Shown here one piece after another: positions 22,191 to 33,016 of a DNA stretch of 64,000 nt. The first letter of the stretch is position 1, and each line of letters starts with the position of its first letter. Below the pieces are notes generated by a model, which worked only from the letters and a program-made list of their open reading frames with translations, was not told where the DNA came from and made no database searches. The position numbers were made by a program, and so were the translations under genes. The stretch comes from Arachis hypogaea (taxonomy: Eukaryota > Streptophyta > Magnoliopsida > Fabales > Fabaceae): positions 210,398-274,397 of the forward strand of contig NW_027255468.1 of the NCBI RefSeq assembly GCF_003086295.3, written 5' to 3'.

Positions 22191-24347
22191 ATGGATGACT
22201 TCTCTGTTTTTGGTGATAATTTCAATGCTTGCCTAAACCATTTAACTCTTGTCTTGAAACGGTGCCAAGAAACTAATTTGGTTTTAAACTGGGAGAAATG
22301 CCATTTTATGGTACCCGAAGGAATTGTTCTTGGCCATAAAGTCTCAAGAAAAGGGATAGAGGTTGATAAGGCAAAAGTTGAGATTATAGAAAAACTCCCT
22401 CCACCAATTAATGTGAAATCTGTTAGAAGTTTCTTGGGGCATGCCGGATTTTACAGAAGGTTTATCAAGGACTTTTCAAAAATAGCCAAACCTTTAAGTA
22501 ATCTGTTAATGCTTGATAACCCTTTTGTTTTTGATGAAAACTGTCAGCATGCATTTGAAACTTTAAAAAATAAACTCACAACAGCACCAATAATCACACC
22601 CCCAGATTGGGGATTACCTTTTGAACTCATGTGTGATGCAAGTGACATTGCAATTGGTGCTGTACTTGGGCAAAAGAAGGGGAATTTGCATCATGTCATA
22701 TATTACGCAAGTAAAGTGTTGAATGAGGCCCAAAGAAATTACACTACAACAGAAAAAGAGTTGCTAGCTGTAGTCTATGCATTTGATAAGTTTAGATCAT
22801 ATCTGATAGGATCGAAGGTTGTAGTTTATACTGATCATGCTGCACTTAAGTATTTGATGTCAAAACAGGATGCTAAACCAAGACTCATCAGGTGGATACT
22901 GCTTCTACAAGAATTTGACATTGAAATAAGAGATAGGAAGGGCACTGAAAACCAGGTCGCTGATCATCTGTCAAGACTACCACATGAAACAAATCAAAAA
23001 GCATCCCAGCCAATAAATGAAAGCTTCCCAGATGAGCACCTTCTGCAGATCCATCAAGCACCTTGGTTTGCTGACATAGCAAATTACAAAGTGGGAAGGA
23101 AGATACCGCAAGAATTCTCTAAGCAACAAGTGAAGAAGTTGATTAAAGAAGCAAGGAAATTTTTATGGGATGAACCCTTCTTATTCAAGAGATGCTCTGA
23201 TGGAGTGATCAGGAGGTGTATTCCTGAAAGTGAAGTGAGGGACATCTTGTGGCATTGTCATGGTTCAGCTTATGGTGGACACTTTGGCCCAGAAAAAACA
23301 GCCGCAAAAATACTACAGAGTGGCTTCTATTGGCCAACTATTTTCAAGGATGCCAGAAGATATGTACACCAATGTAATGAATGCCAGAAAGCAGGAGGAT
23401 TAACAAGAAGGAATGAGATGCCTCAAAATTTTATCTTAGAATTAGAATTGTTCGATCTGTGGGGAATTGATTTCATGGGGCCTTTTCCTCCTTCCTATTC
23501 TTTTAGATACATTCTGGTAGCAGTGGAATATGTCTCAAAATGGGTAGAAGCTATAGCCACAACCACCTGTGATGCACAGATCGTCCTCCAATTCCTCAAA
23601 AAGCACATCTTCACTAGGTTTGGAGTGCCCAAAAGTCTTATTAGTGATGGTGGTAGTCACTTTTGCAACAAACAAATGGAGAAACTCCTTCACAAATATG
23701 GAGTAATTCACAAAGTAGCCACACCCTACCACCCTCAGACTAACGGCCAAGCTGAACTTGCAAATAGAGAATTAAAGAAGATCCTAGAGAAAACAGTGGG
23801 AATCACAAGAAAGGATTGGGCTAGAAAGCTAGAGGATGCACTGTGGGCATATAGGACAGCTTTTAAAACTCCTATTGGCAAGTCACCCTTTCAGCTATTG
23901 TATGGCAAATCCTGCCACCTCCCTGTAGAGCTTGAACATAGAGCTTTTTGGGCCACTAAACTCCTCAACCTTGACCCCCAAGCTGCAGGAGAAAAAAGGT
24001 TGTTACAACTAAATGAACTGGATGAATTCAGACTGGAAGCTTATGAAAATGCGAAGATATACAAGGAGAAAGCTAAGAAGTGGCATGACAAGAAGATCAC
24101 AAAGAAGGAATTCAAGCCTGGACAACAAGTACTCCTGTATAATTCAAGGCTTAAAATCTTCCCTGGCAAACTGAAGTCTAAGTGGACTGGCCCATACTTG
24201 GTGACAAAGATTTTTCCCTATGGGAATATTGAACTGCTAGATGAGGCAACAAAGAATCAATTCACTGTGAATGGGCACAGAGCAAAGTTGTACTTAGGAG
24301 GACAATGGGTTAAGGAAAAAGAGGTTCAACACCTACAGCCCTCTTAA
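22191..24347 (+). pseudogene. pol of element B, C-terminal part: RT palm, RNase H, integrase
   Basis: 718 codons. Residues 1-140 complete the reverse transcriptase; the frame begins at MDDFSVFG, the DD of the catalytic FMDD. RNase H is at about 145-262, with Asp149 (MCDASD), Glu188/190 (TTEKELLA), Asp215 (VVYTDHAAL) and Asp258 (QVADHLSRL). Integrase has an HHCC zinc finger (His357, His364, Cys395, Cys398) and a DDE core of Asp427 ([10 protein letters not shown]), Asp486 (LISDGGSHF) and Glu522 ([10 protein letters not shown]), with 35 residues between the last two, as in Ty3/Gypsy enzymes. A C-terminal GPY/F-type module follows ([15 protein letters not shown], about 664-680). No chromodomain is seen. 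All catalytic residues are present; only the frameshift before residue 1 breaks the polyprotein. Integration produced the 5-bp duplication seen here. Confidence 0.94.
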
Positions 24348-24362
24348 AAAGAATTGAAAGAT

Positions 24363-24406
24363 GTCAAGCTAGTGACAATAAAAGAGCGCTTGTTGGGAGG
24401 CAACCC
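24363..24406 (+). other. Conserved post-ORF block (element B copy)
   Basis: Begins 16 bp after the pol stop codon with GTCAAGCTAGTGACAATAAA and ends GGGAGGCAACCC. It matches 14684-14727 (minus strand) and 44979-45020. See the element A entry for a possible role. Confidence 0.7.
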
Positions 24407-25858
24407 AACCGGAGGTACTTTTCTTTCATAGTTAGTTCAATAAAAAGGTTAAATGAGTAGTATGTATTGCAAGGAGCTAAGTTTGGTGTTTCACACCAAA
24501 ACATATTAAGGGAGAATGAAGGATTCTAAGTTTGGTGTTCCACCAAAATCTTACTTAAAAGCACATTCTCACTTTCTATATAAAGAGCTACCAGCTCCAA
24601 GCAATCTGACAAATCATTTAAGCATTGTCTGTTTCTAGTTTTCAATTTTATTACCTTTAGCGAAGATTTAAGCTTTCACATATGGTTATGGATAAGAAAC
24701 ATGGCAAGAGACTGAGTTTGGTGTTCACACACCAAAGTAAGTTCAAACGCCTACAAGAAAGTCTTGCACACTAACAAATCACATAAGGGCTTGAGAAACA
24801 AGCAACTTCCATTAACACTGCAGAAAATCAATCACTCTTATGGGAGGACTACTCACCATTAGCTGAGATGAAAGAAGAAGGAGCCACCAAGAGGTTGTAT
24901 TGTCATTTAACTCCATCAGTATTGAATTGCTCAAATTTGGAAGTATGAATATGCCCATTTTAACAGAAACTGTTAGTGTAGTATGCATCAATTATGTTTT
25001 TGTAGGCTGGTTTTTTATGTGTTGGCTTGTGTGTTCATTTTCACTTAACAAGAAGTATGTGTTGTCCCCTGCATCTTTAAATTTAATAAAAGAACAGTTT
25101 GAATGTGAAGTGAAATGGTCTCTGTTAGTTAGAAGTGGAATAAAAGTAAGTGGTGGTGTGTGTGATTGCATTATAACTCACTTTAGTGAATAAAGAGCTA
25201 AGATATCTCCTTCTAAGTAGAGAGTGGCCTATTGTCTATGAATCTCAATTGAATAGAATTCCTTGGTTAGAAAGAAAAACAAAAAAAAAAAGAAAGAAAG
25301 AACAAAGAAAGCTAAAAGGTGGCAAAACAAAAGAAAAACAAAAAGAAATAAAGTTGGACACCAATAGCTTGAACTCTGAAATATATGCCTGTGATGTTTT
25401 TGTACTAGGATCTGCTTGGATTAGTAAGCTCTTAGGAGTGCCTCAACACTTGGTGACTTGGGTTAACTAACCCGGGATCATCAGCTGAAAATCCACTATC
25501 AAGAGCAACCTAACTACAAAGCATTTAGTAGCCCAAAGAGGTGCTGGGCATCAATGTTTTAAGAAGGAATGTGAGCCAAGTGTCTATGGTGAATAATGTG
25601 TCAAGTATAAAAAGAAAATGAACTTGCTACACATGACACTCAAATAAAGCTTTTGAATAAAGTAATAGCCAAGGATAAAGGAATAATGAGAGGTCATAGC
25701 AGTATGTCACTTGAAACTTGAAGGAAACTTTCTAGGCCTAGGAGTCAATAAGAAGTGAGCATTTGCATATCCACATAAAACCCCATGAACTATCAATAAC
25801 ACTTTGCTAGCATGAACTTCCTCTTCCATTTCATTCTTTCTTCTTAATAAATTCATTT

Positions 25859-25895
25859 CTTGCTTGGGGACAAGCAAGCTTTAAGTTTGGTGTTG
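25859..25895 (+). promoter_or_regulatory. Hairpin and plus-strand priming region before 3' LTR of element B
   Basis: CTTGCTTG-GGGA-CAAGCAAG (25859-25878) is followed by CTTTAAGTTTGGTGTTG, which touches the LTR. The target-site duplication fixes the LTR border, so a plus-strand primer should lie here, but the adjacent bases are T/G-rich and not a classical polypurine tract. The nearest purine-rich stretch is inside the hairpin. The arrangement is identical in elements A and C. Confidence 0.6.
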
Positions 25896-26234
25896 TGATG
25901 ACAAGTCATCCTAGCCCATTTTAGCTAGTCTTTTTCTTTTGTTTTCATTAGAATTATGCACTTTCTTAAGCTACAAGCAAGCTAATTGAGTAGATTTTCA
26001 TGTTTCCCTTGATTGAACCAACCATATGTGAATTCATGCCATTTCATGAGGTTTTGAACTATATTTGTTGCATATTGTGGAAGATTGAATACCTCATGAT
26101 TTTGAGCAAAACTTTGATTAGTTTGGTTGATCAATGATAGGTGAAGAAGGCTTGGAGAAAGGTTGAAGCAAAGAGGAATGGCTAGGAGTGAAGAGAGGAC
26201 AATGGAATAAGTGAAAATTGAACCGGGTTGCATG

Positions 26235-26662
26235 AAGTTAGCCCCAACGTTAGCCCCCTAACTTGGAGGCTAACGTTGGGCATATGAATCACTCTTTGGA
26301 AGTAGCCAACGTTAGCCCCAACGTTAGCCCCCTAACTTGGAGGCTAACGTTGGAACTTGAGAGTTTCTCCCTGGGCTACCAACGTTTGCGCCAACGTTAG
26401 CCCCCTAACTTGGAGGCTAACGTTGGCACTTAAATCACAATGGGGGAGTAGGCAACGTTTGCGCCAACGTTAGCCCCCTAACGTGGAGGCTAACGTTGGC
26501 ACCAATCACACCAAGCAAGGCCAACGTTAGGGTCAAAGTTAGACCCCTAACGTTGGCGCCAACGTCTAAACCAGAAGAATGTGGTTTGCTGATATGAAAA
26601 GTTAGGGTCAAAGTTAGACCCCTAACTTTGACCCTAACGTTGAAGACCAACGTTGGCTAACT
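26235..26662 (+). repeat. CAACGTTAG hairpin array in U3 (element B, 3' LTR)
   Basis: Copy of the array at 17231-17657 with the same order of blocks. Confidence 0.9.
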
Positions 26663-26793
26663 CCATTTCCGGTTCAATTGGTTCACTTCGGTTCTTCTTC
26701 AATCTTCAAGAGCAATCAACCAAGGCCTCTTTCAACCCAATTCCACCAAGAACAAAGGCCCAACTCAAGGCTTGAAGATCATTTTGGAAAGTG

Positions 26794-26802
26794 TATAAAT
26801 AG
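26794..26802 (+). promoter_or_regulatory. TATA box, 3' LTR of element B
   Basis: TATAAATAG, identical in context to the 5' LTR. In this LTR it would drive transcription out of the element into element A's gag in antisense. Confidence 0.65.
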
Positions 26803-27635
26803 GATAGAATTCAATTTGTTTAGAGAGCTTTTCCGGGAGAGTTTTCTTTTAGAGCTTTCCTTTTAGAATTTTCATAAGAGTTTTTGGGAAGCTTTTGTCA
26901 CTGAGTGAACTTTAATTTCTTGTTTTCATTTGCTTTCAATTTCATTTTACTTTTGTCTTGGATCTTGGATTGGAGAATTGAAGAAATTCTGTTTCAATCT
27001 CAATCTTGGATCTCTCTGTTTATTTACTGCTTAATTGAAATTCCGTTTCTGTTACTTACTTCATCTATTCTCTTTGCAATTTACAATTTCCTTGCTATTG
27101 TTCTTGTTGGATCTAGGAAGGCATTGAGATCTAGACTTGGTTTTCTAGTCTCTGGGTCCTGAGATCTGAAATTCTCATTTCAATTCCCTGTTTACTGCCT
27201 CTTATGTTCATTTACTTTACTGCTTTGTTTCCGGTTCAATCCCAATTCCCCTTCCCTCTTCTGTTTGATGCAATTTAGTTTTTCTTTGTTTAAATTCTGC
27301 AAATCCACATCCCAATCCCCTTTACATTTCAAGCAATTTATATTTCTTGCACTTTAAGATTCCGCAATTTACATTTCTTGTTCTTTAAGTTTCAGCAATT
27401 TACTTTCCCGCTCTCTTTAATTTCATGCAATTTACATTCTGCAATTCACAAATCACTCAACCAAAACTTGATTCGCTTGACTAAATCAACCACTAAGCTA
27501 AAATTGCTCAATCCTTCAATCCCTGTGGATCGACCTCACTCCGTGAGTTTTTATTACTTGATACGACCCGGTACACTTGCCGGTTAGTTTTGGGTGTTTT
27601 GGTAGAAATTCGTTTCTCACCAAAATATCTCATCA

Positions 27636-27640
27636 GTCCA
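27636..27640. repeat. Target-site duplication GTCCA, right copy (element B)
   Basis: Directly after the 3' LTR; matches 16887-16891. Confidence 0.95.
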
Positions 27641-27683
27641 CAAGATTCTGAGCTTCCTCAGCAGTTTCATTAGTTGTAGTGCA
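27636..27683 (-). pseudogene. Upstream gag fragment of element A
   Basis: On the minus strand it encodes the gag stretch just before the insertion point of element B; it is homologous to element B around 19585-19630 (LQLMKTAEEAQNLVD there). It joins 16891 once element B and one GTCCA are removed. One T is missing in the run at 27665-27667 relative to element B, which would shift the gag frame. It ends at the N gap. Confidence 0.9.
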
Positions 27684-28683
27684 NNNNNNNNNNNNNNNNN
27701 NNNNNNNNNNNNNNNNNNNNNNNNNNNNNNNNNNNNNNNNNNNNNNNNNNNNNNNNNNNNNNNNNNNNNNNNNNNNNNNNNNNNNNNNNNNNNNNNNNNN
27801 NNNNNNNNNNNNNNNNNNNNNNNNNNNNNNNNNNNNNNNNNNNNNNNNNNNNNNNNNNNNNNNNNNNNNNNNNNNNNNNNNNNNNNNNNNNNNNNNNNNN
27901 NNNNNNNNNNNNNNNNNNNNNNNNNNNNNNNNNNNNNNNNNNNNNNNNNNNNNNNNNNNNNNNNNNNNNNNNNNNNNNNNNNNNNNNNNNNNNNNNNNNN
28001 NNNNNNNNNNNNNNNNNNNNNNNNNNNNNNNNNNNNNNNNNNNNNNNNNNNNNNNNNNNNNNNNNNNNNNNNNNNNNNNNNNNNNNNNNNNNNNNNNNNN
28101 NNNNNNNNNNNNNNNNNNNNNNNNNNNNNNNNNNNNNNNNNNNNNNNNNNNNNNNNNNNNNNNNNNNNNNNNNNNNNNNNNNNNNNNNNNNNNNNNNNNN
28201 NNNNNNNNNNNNNNNNNNNNNNNNNNNNNNNNNNNNNNNNNNNNNNNNNNNNNNNNNNNNNNNNNNNNNNNNNNNNNNNNNNNNNNNNNNNNNNNNNNNN
28301 NNNNNNNNNNNNNNNNNNNNNNNNNNNNNNNNNNNNNNNNNNNNNNNNNNNNNNNNNNNNNNNNNNNNNNNNNNNNNNNNNNNNNNNNNNNNNNNNNNNN
28401 NNNNNNNNNNNNNNNNNNNNNNNNNNNNNNNNNNNNNNNNNNNNNNNNNNNNNNNNNNNNNNNNNNNNNNNNNNNNNNNNNNNNNNNNNNNNNNNNNNNN
28501 NNNNNNNNNNNNNNNNNNNNNNNNNNNNNNNNNNNNNNNNNNNNNNNNNNNNNNNNNNNNNNNNNNNNNNNNNNNNNNNNNNNNNNNNNNNNNNNNNNNN
28601 NNNNNNNNNNNNNNNNNNNNNNNNNNNNNNNNNNNNNNNNNNNNNNNNNNNNNNNNNNNNNNNNNNNNNNNNNNNNNNNNNNN
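27684..28683. other. Assembly gap of exactly 1000 N
   Basis: Fixed-size scaffold gap, so the real length is unknown. It should hide the start of element A's gag, its primer site and its 5' LTR (at least about 2.6 kb by comparison with element B), because satellite resumes right after it at TCTTCGGCAGG, close to the word at which element A was inserted. Confidence 0.95.
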
Positions 28684-29958
28684 TCTTCGGCAGGCTCCTC
28701 CGGTTTTTTTTTCGGTTATTCTCTGAGTTTTTTTTTTTTTTTACGTTGTGCTGACCTTCGTTCTTTAAATGACGCTATCCCGAGAAGGACACATAAAGGC
28801 GAGCTGTAATGGCCTCATCTTCGGCAGGCTCCTCCGGTTTTTTTCGGTTTTTCTCTGAGTTTTTTTTTTTTTTTTTTTTTTTTTCCGTTGTGCTGACCTT
28901 CGTTCTTTAAATGACGCTATCCAGAGAAGGACACATAAAGGCGAGCTGTAATGGCCTCATCTTCGGCAGGCTCCTCCGGTTTTTTTTCGTTTTTCTTGAG
29001 TTTTTTTTTTTTTTTTTTTTTACGTTGTGCTGACCTTCGTTCTTTAAATGACGCTATCCCGAGAAGGACACATAAAGGCGAGCGTAATGCCTCATCTTCG
29101 GCAGGCTCCTCCGGTTTTTTTTCGTTATTTCTCTGAGTTTTTTTTTTTTTTTTACGTTGTGCTGACCTTCGTTCTTTAAATGACGCTATCCCGAGAAGGA
29201 CACATAAAGGCGAGCGTAATGGCCTCATCTTCGGCAGGCTCCTCCGGTTTTTTTTTCGGTTATTTCTCTGAGTTTTTTTTTTTTTTTTTTACGTTGTGCT
29301 GACCTTCGTTCTTTTTTTAAATGACGCTATCCCGAGAAGGACACATAAAGGCGAGCTGTAATGGCCTCATCTTCGGCAGGCTCCTCCGGTTTTTTTTCGG
29401 TTATTTCTCTGAGTTTTTTTTTTTTTTTTTTACGTTGTGCTGACCATCGTTCTTTAAATGACGCTATCCCGAGAAGGACACATAAAGGCGAGCTGTAATG
29501 GCCTCATCTTCGGCAGGCTCCTCCGGTTTTTTTTCGGTTTTTCTCTGGTTTTTTTTTTTTTTTTTTTTTTTTTTTACGTTGTGCTGACCTTCGTTCTTTA
29601 AATGACGCTATCCGAGAAGGACACATAAAGGCGAGCTGTAATGGCCTCATCTTCGGCAGGCTCCTCCGGTTTTTTTTCGGTTTTTCTCTGAGTTTTTTTT
29701 TTTTTTTTTTTTTTTACGTTGTGCTGACCATCGTTCTTTAAATGACGCTATCCGAGAAGGACACATAAAGGCGAGCTGTAATGGCCTCATCTTCGGCAGG
29801 CTCCTTTTTTTTTCGGTTATTTCTCTGAGTTTTTTTTTTTTTTTTTTTTTTTTACGTTGTGCTGACCTTCGTTCTTTAAATGACGCTATCCGAGAAGGAC
29901 ACATAAAGGCGAGCTGTAATGGCCTCATCTTCGGCAGGCTCCTCCGGTTTTTTTTCGG

Positions 29959-29991
<33 letters not shown>

Positions 29992-30383
29992 ACGTTGTGC
30001 TGACCTTCGTTCTTTAAATGACGCTATCCCGAGAAGGACACATAAAGGCGAGCGTAATGGCCTCATCTTCGGCAGGCTCCTCCGGTTTTTTTTCGGTTAT
30101 TTCTCTGAGTTTTTTTTTTTTTTTTTTTTTTACGTTGTGCTGACCTTCGTTCTTTAAATGACGCTATCCGAGAAGGACACATAAAGGCGAGCTGTAATGG
30201 CCTCATCTTCGGCAGGCTCCTCCGGTTTTTTTTCGGTTTTTCTCTGAGTTTTTTTTTTTTTTTTTTTACGTTGTGCTGACCTTCGTTCTTTAAATGACGC
30301 TATCCGAGAAGGACACATAAAGGCGAGCCGTAATGGCCTCATCTTCGGCAGGCTCCTCCGGTTTTTTTTTCGGTTTTTTCTCT

Positions 30384-30418
<35 letters not shown>

Positions 30419-31762
30419 GTTGTGCTGACCTTCGTTCTTTAAATGACGCTATCCCGAGAAGGACACATAAAGGCGAGCTGTAATGGCCTCATCTTCGGCA
30501 GGCTCCTCCGGTTTTTTTTTCGGTTTTTTCTCAGAGTTTTTTTTTTTTTTTTTTTACGTTGTGCTGACCTTCGTTCTTTAAATGACGCTATCCCGAGAAG
30601 GACACATAAAGGCGAGCGTAATGGCCTCATCTTCGGCAGGCTCCTCCGGTTTTTTTTCGTTTTTCTCTGAGTTTTTTTTTTTTTTTTTTTTACGTTGTGC
30701 TGACCTTCGTTCTTTAAATGACGCTATCCCGAGAAGGACACATAAAGGCGAGCGTAATGGCCTCATCTTCGGCAGGCTCCTCCGGTTTTTTTTTCGGTTT
30801 TTCTCTTTTTTTTTTTTTTTTTTTTTACGTTGTGCTGACCTTCGTTCTTTAAATGACGCTATCCCGAGAAGGACACATAAAGGCGAGCGTAATGGCCTCA
30901 TCTTCGGCAGGCTCCTCCGGTTTTTTTTTCGGTTTTTTCTCAGAGTTTTTTTTTTTTTTTTTTTACGTTGTGCTGACCTTCGTTCTTTAAATGACGCTAT
31001 CCCGAGAAGGACACATAAAGGCGAGCCGTAATGGCCTCATCTTCGGCAGGCTCCTCCGGTTTTTTTTCGTTTTCTCTGAGTTTTTTTTTTTTTTTTTTTT
31101 TTACGTTGTGCTGACCTTCGTTCTTTAAATGACGCTATCCCGAGAAGGACACATAAAGGCGAGCGTAATGGCCTCATCTTCGGCAGGCTCCTCCGGTTTT
31201 TTTTCGGTTTTTCTCTGAGTTTTTTTTTTTTTTTTTTTTTTACGTTGTGCTGACCTTCGTTCTTTAAATGACGCTATCCCGAGAAGGACACATAAAGGCG
31301 AGCCTGTAATGGCCTCATCTTCGGCAGGCTCCTCCGGTTTTTTTTCGGTTTTTTCTCTGAGTTTTTTTTTTTTTTTTTTACGTTGTGCTGACCTTCGTTC
31401 TTTAAATGACGCTATCCCGAGAAGGACACATAAAGGCGAGCGTAATGGCCTCATCTTCGGCAGGCTCCTCCGGTTTTTTTTTCGGTTTTTTCTCAGAGTT
31501 TTTTTTTTTTTTTTTACGTTGTGCTGACCTTCGTTCTTTAAATGACGCTATCCCGAGAAGGACACATAAAGGCGAGCGTAATGGCCTCATCTTCGGCAGG
31601 CTCCTCCGGTTTTTTTTTCGGTTTTTCTCTGAGTTTTTTTTTTTTTTTTTTTTTTTTACGTTGTGCTGACCTTCGTTCTTTAAATGACGCTATCCGAGAA
31701 GGACACATAAAGGCGAGCGTAATGGCCTCATCTTCGGCAGGCTCCTCCGGTTTTTTTTTCGG

Positions 31763-31795
<33 letters not shown>

Positions 31796-32984
31796 ACGTT
31801 GTGCTGACCTTCGTTCTTTAAATGACGCTATCCGAGAAGGACACATAAAGGCGAGCTGTAATGGCCTCATCTTCGGCAGGCTCCTCCGGTTTTTTTTTCG
31901 TTTTTCTCAGAGTTTTTTTTTTTTTTTTTTTACGTTGTGCTGACCTTCGTTCTTTAAATGACGCTATCCCGAGAAGGACACATAAAGGCGAGCCGTAATG
32001 GCCTCATCTTCGGCAGGCTCCTCCGGTTTTTTTTTTTCTCTGAGTTTTTTTTTTTTTTTTTTTTACGTTGTGCTGACCTTCGTTCTTTAAATGACGCTAT
32101 CCCGAGAAGGACACATAAAGGCGAGCTGTAATGGCCTCATCTTCGGCAGGCTCCTCCGGTTTTTTTTCGTTTTTTCTCTTTTTTTTTTTTTTTTTTTACG
32201 TTGTGCTGACCTCGTTCTTTAAATGACGCTATCCCGAGAAGGACACATAAAGGCGAGCCGTAATGGCCTCATCTTCGGCAGGCTCCTCCGGTTTTTTTTT
32301 CGGTTTTTCTCAGAGTTTTTTTTTTTTTTTTTTTACGTTGTGCTGACCTTCGTTCTTTAAATGACGCTATCCCGAGAAGGACACATAAAGGCGAGCGTAA
32401 TGGCCTCATCTTCGGCAGGCTCCTCCGGTTTTTTTTTTCGGTTTTTCTCAGAGTTTTTTTTTTTTTTTTACGTTGTGCTGACCTTCGTTCTTTAAATGAC
32501 GCTATCCGAGAAGGACACATAAAGGCGAGCCGTAATGGCCTCATCTTCGGCAGGCTCCTCCGGTTTTTTTTTCGGTTTTCTCTGAGTTTTTTTTTTTTTT
32601 TTTACGTTGTGCTGACCTTCGTTCTTTAAATGACGCTATCCGAGAAGGACACATAAAGGCGAGCTGTAATGGCCTCATCTTCGGCAGGCTCCTCCGGTTT
32701 TTTTTTCGGTTTTTCTCTGAGTTTTTTTTTTTTTTTTTTTTTTACGTTGTGCTGACCTTCGTTCTTTAAATGACGCTATCCGAGAAGGACACATAAAGGC
32801 GAGCCGTAATGGCCTCATCTTCGGCAGGCTCCTCCGGTTTTTTTTCGGTTATTTCTCTGAGTTTTTTTTTTTTTTTTTTACGTTGTGCTGACCTTCGTTC
32901 TTTAAATGACGCTATCCCGAGAAGGACACATAAAGGCGAGCGTAATGGCCTCATCTTCGGCAGGCTCCTCCGGTTTTTTTTTCG

Positions 32985-33016
<32 letters not shown>

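Larger units (their letters stand above)
24348..25895 (+). other. 3' non-coding region of element B
   Basis: About 1.55 kb with no credible gene. It contains the conserved post-ORF block (24363-24406), three TTTGGTGT...ACACCAAA-type motifs (near 24480, 24528 and 24714), a purine-rich tract (25267-25350), and the LTR-proximal hairpin (25859-25878). From about 25018 onward it is almost identical to element A. Two short open frames (24900-25193 and 25186-25470) have no recognisable domain. Confidence 0.75.
16892..27635 (+). mobile_element. Element B: full-length Athila-type Ty3/Gypsy retrotransposon
   Basis: Complete structure of 10.74 kb: 5' LTR, tRNA-Asp primer site, gag, protease, reverse transcriptase, RNase H, integrase, a 1.5 kb 3' non-coding region, 3' LTR and a matching GTCCA duplication. 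The LTRs seem to differ only by three one-base indels, so the insertion is recent. The coding region is interrupted by two one-base deletions (about 21733 and 22180). No third ORF follows pol, unlike classical Athila elements. It may belong to one of the abundant peanut Gypsy families (FIDEL or Pipa type), which I cannot verify. Confidence 0.95.
25896..27635 (+). repeat. 3' LTR of element B
   Basis: 1740 bp, the same as the 5' LTR except for one C more near 26332 and two missing bases near 27528 and 27543, all in short homopolymer runs. I saw no substitution when reading the two side by side. Its TATA box is at 26794-26802 and its hairpin array at 26235-26662. Confidence 0.96.
9271..27683 (-). 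mobile_element. Element A: non-autonomous Athila-type Ty3/Gypsy element, minus strand, interrupted by element B
   Basis: Read on the minus strand, the element holds gag-protease, an extra ORF, a 3' non-coding region and a 3' LTR. It has no reverse transcriptase, RNase H or integrase core. Its gag is split at 16891 by element B (16892-27635) and resumes at 27636-27683 after the duplicated GTCCA. The 5' LTR and the gag start fall in the N gap from 27684. At the left it abuts satellite after ATGGC; the matching right-hand duplication is not visible. It is older than B, which sits inside it. It would depend on enzymes supplied in trans. Confidence 0.88.

Noticed and set aside
24160..24347. Chromodomain at the integrase C-terminus
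   Set aside because: The frame ends soon after the GPY/F-type module and lacks the aromatic pattern of a chromodomain; this agrees with Athila and not with chromoviruses.
25186..25470. 94-codon frame in the 3' region of B, with a 93-codon counterpart in A (11473-11754)
   Set aside because: Shared only because the DNA is nearly identical there; its Lys-rich core is the purine tract, there is no known domain, and element C does not keep the frame.
27679..28809. Long open frames across the N gaps (also 52726-53986)
   Set aside because: They exist only because N codons are read as open; flanks are satellite.
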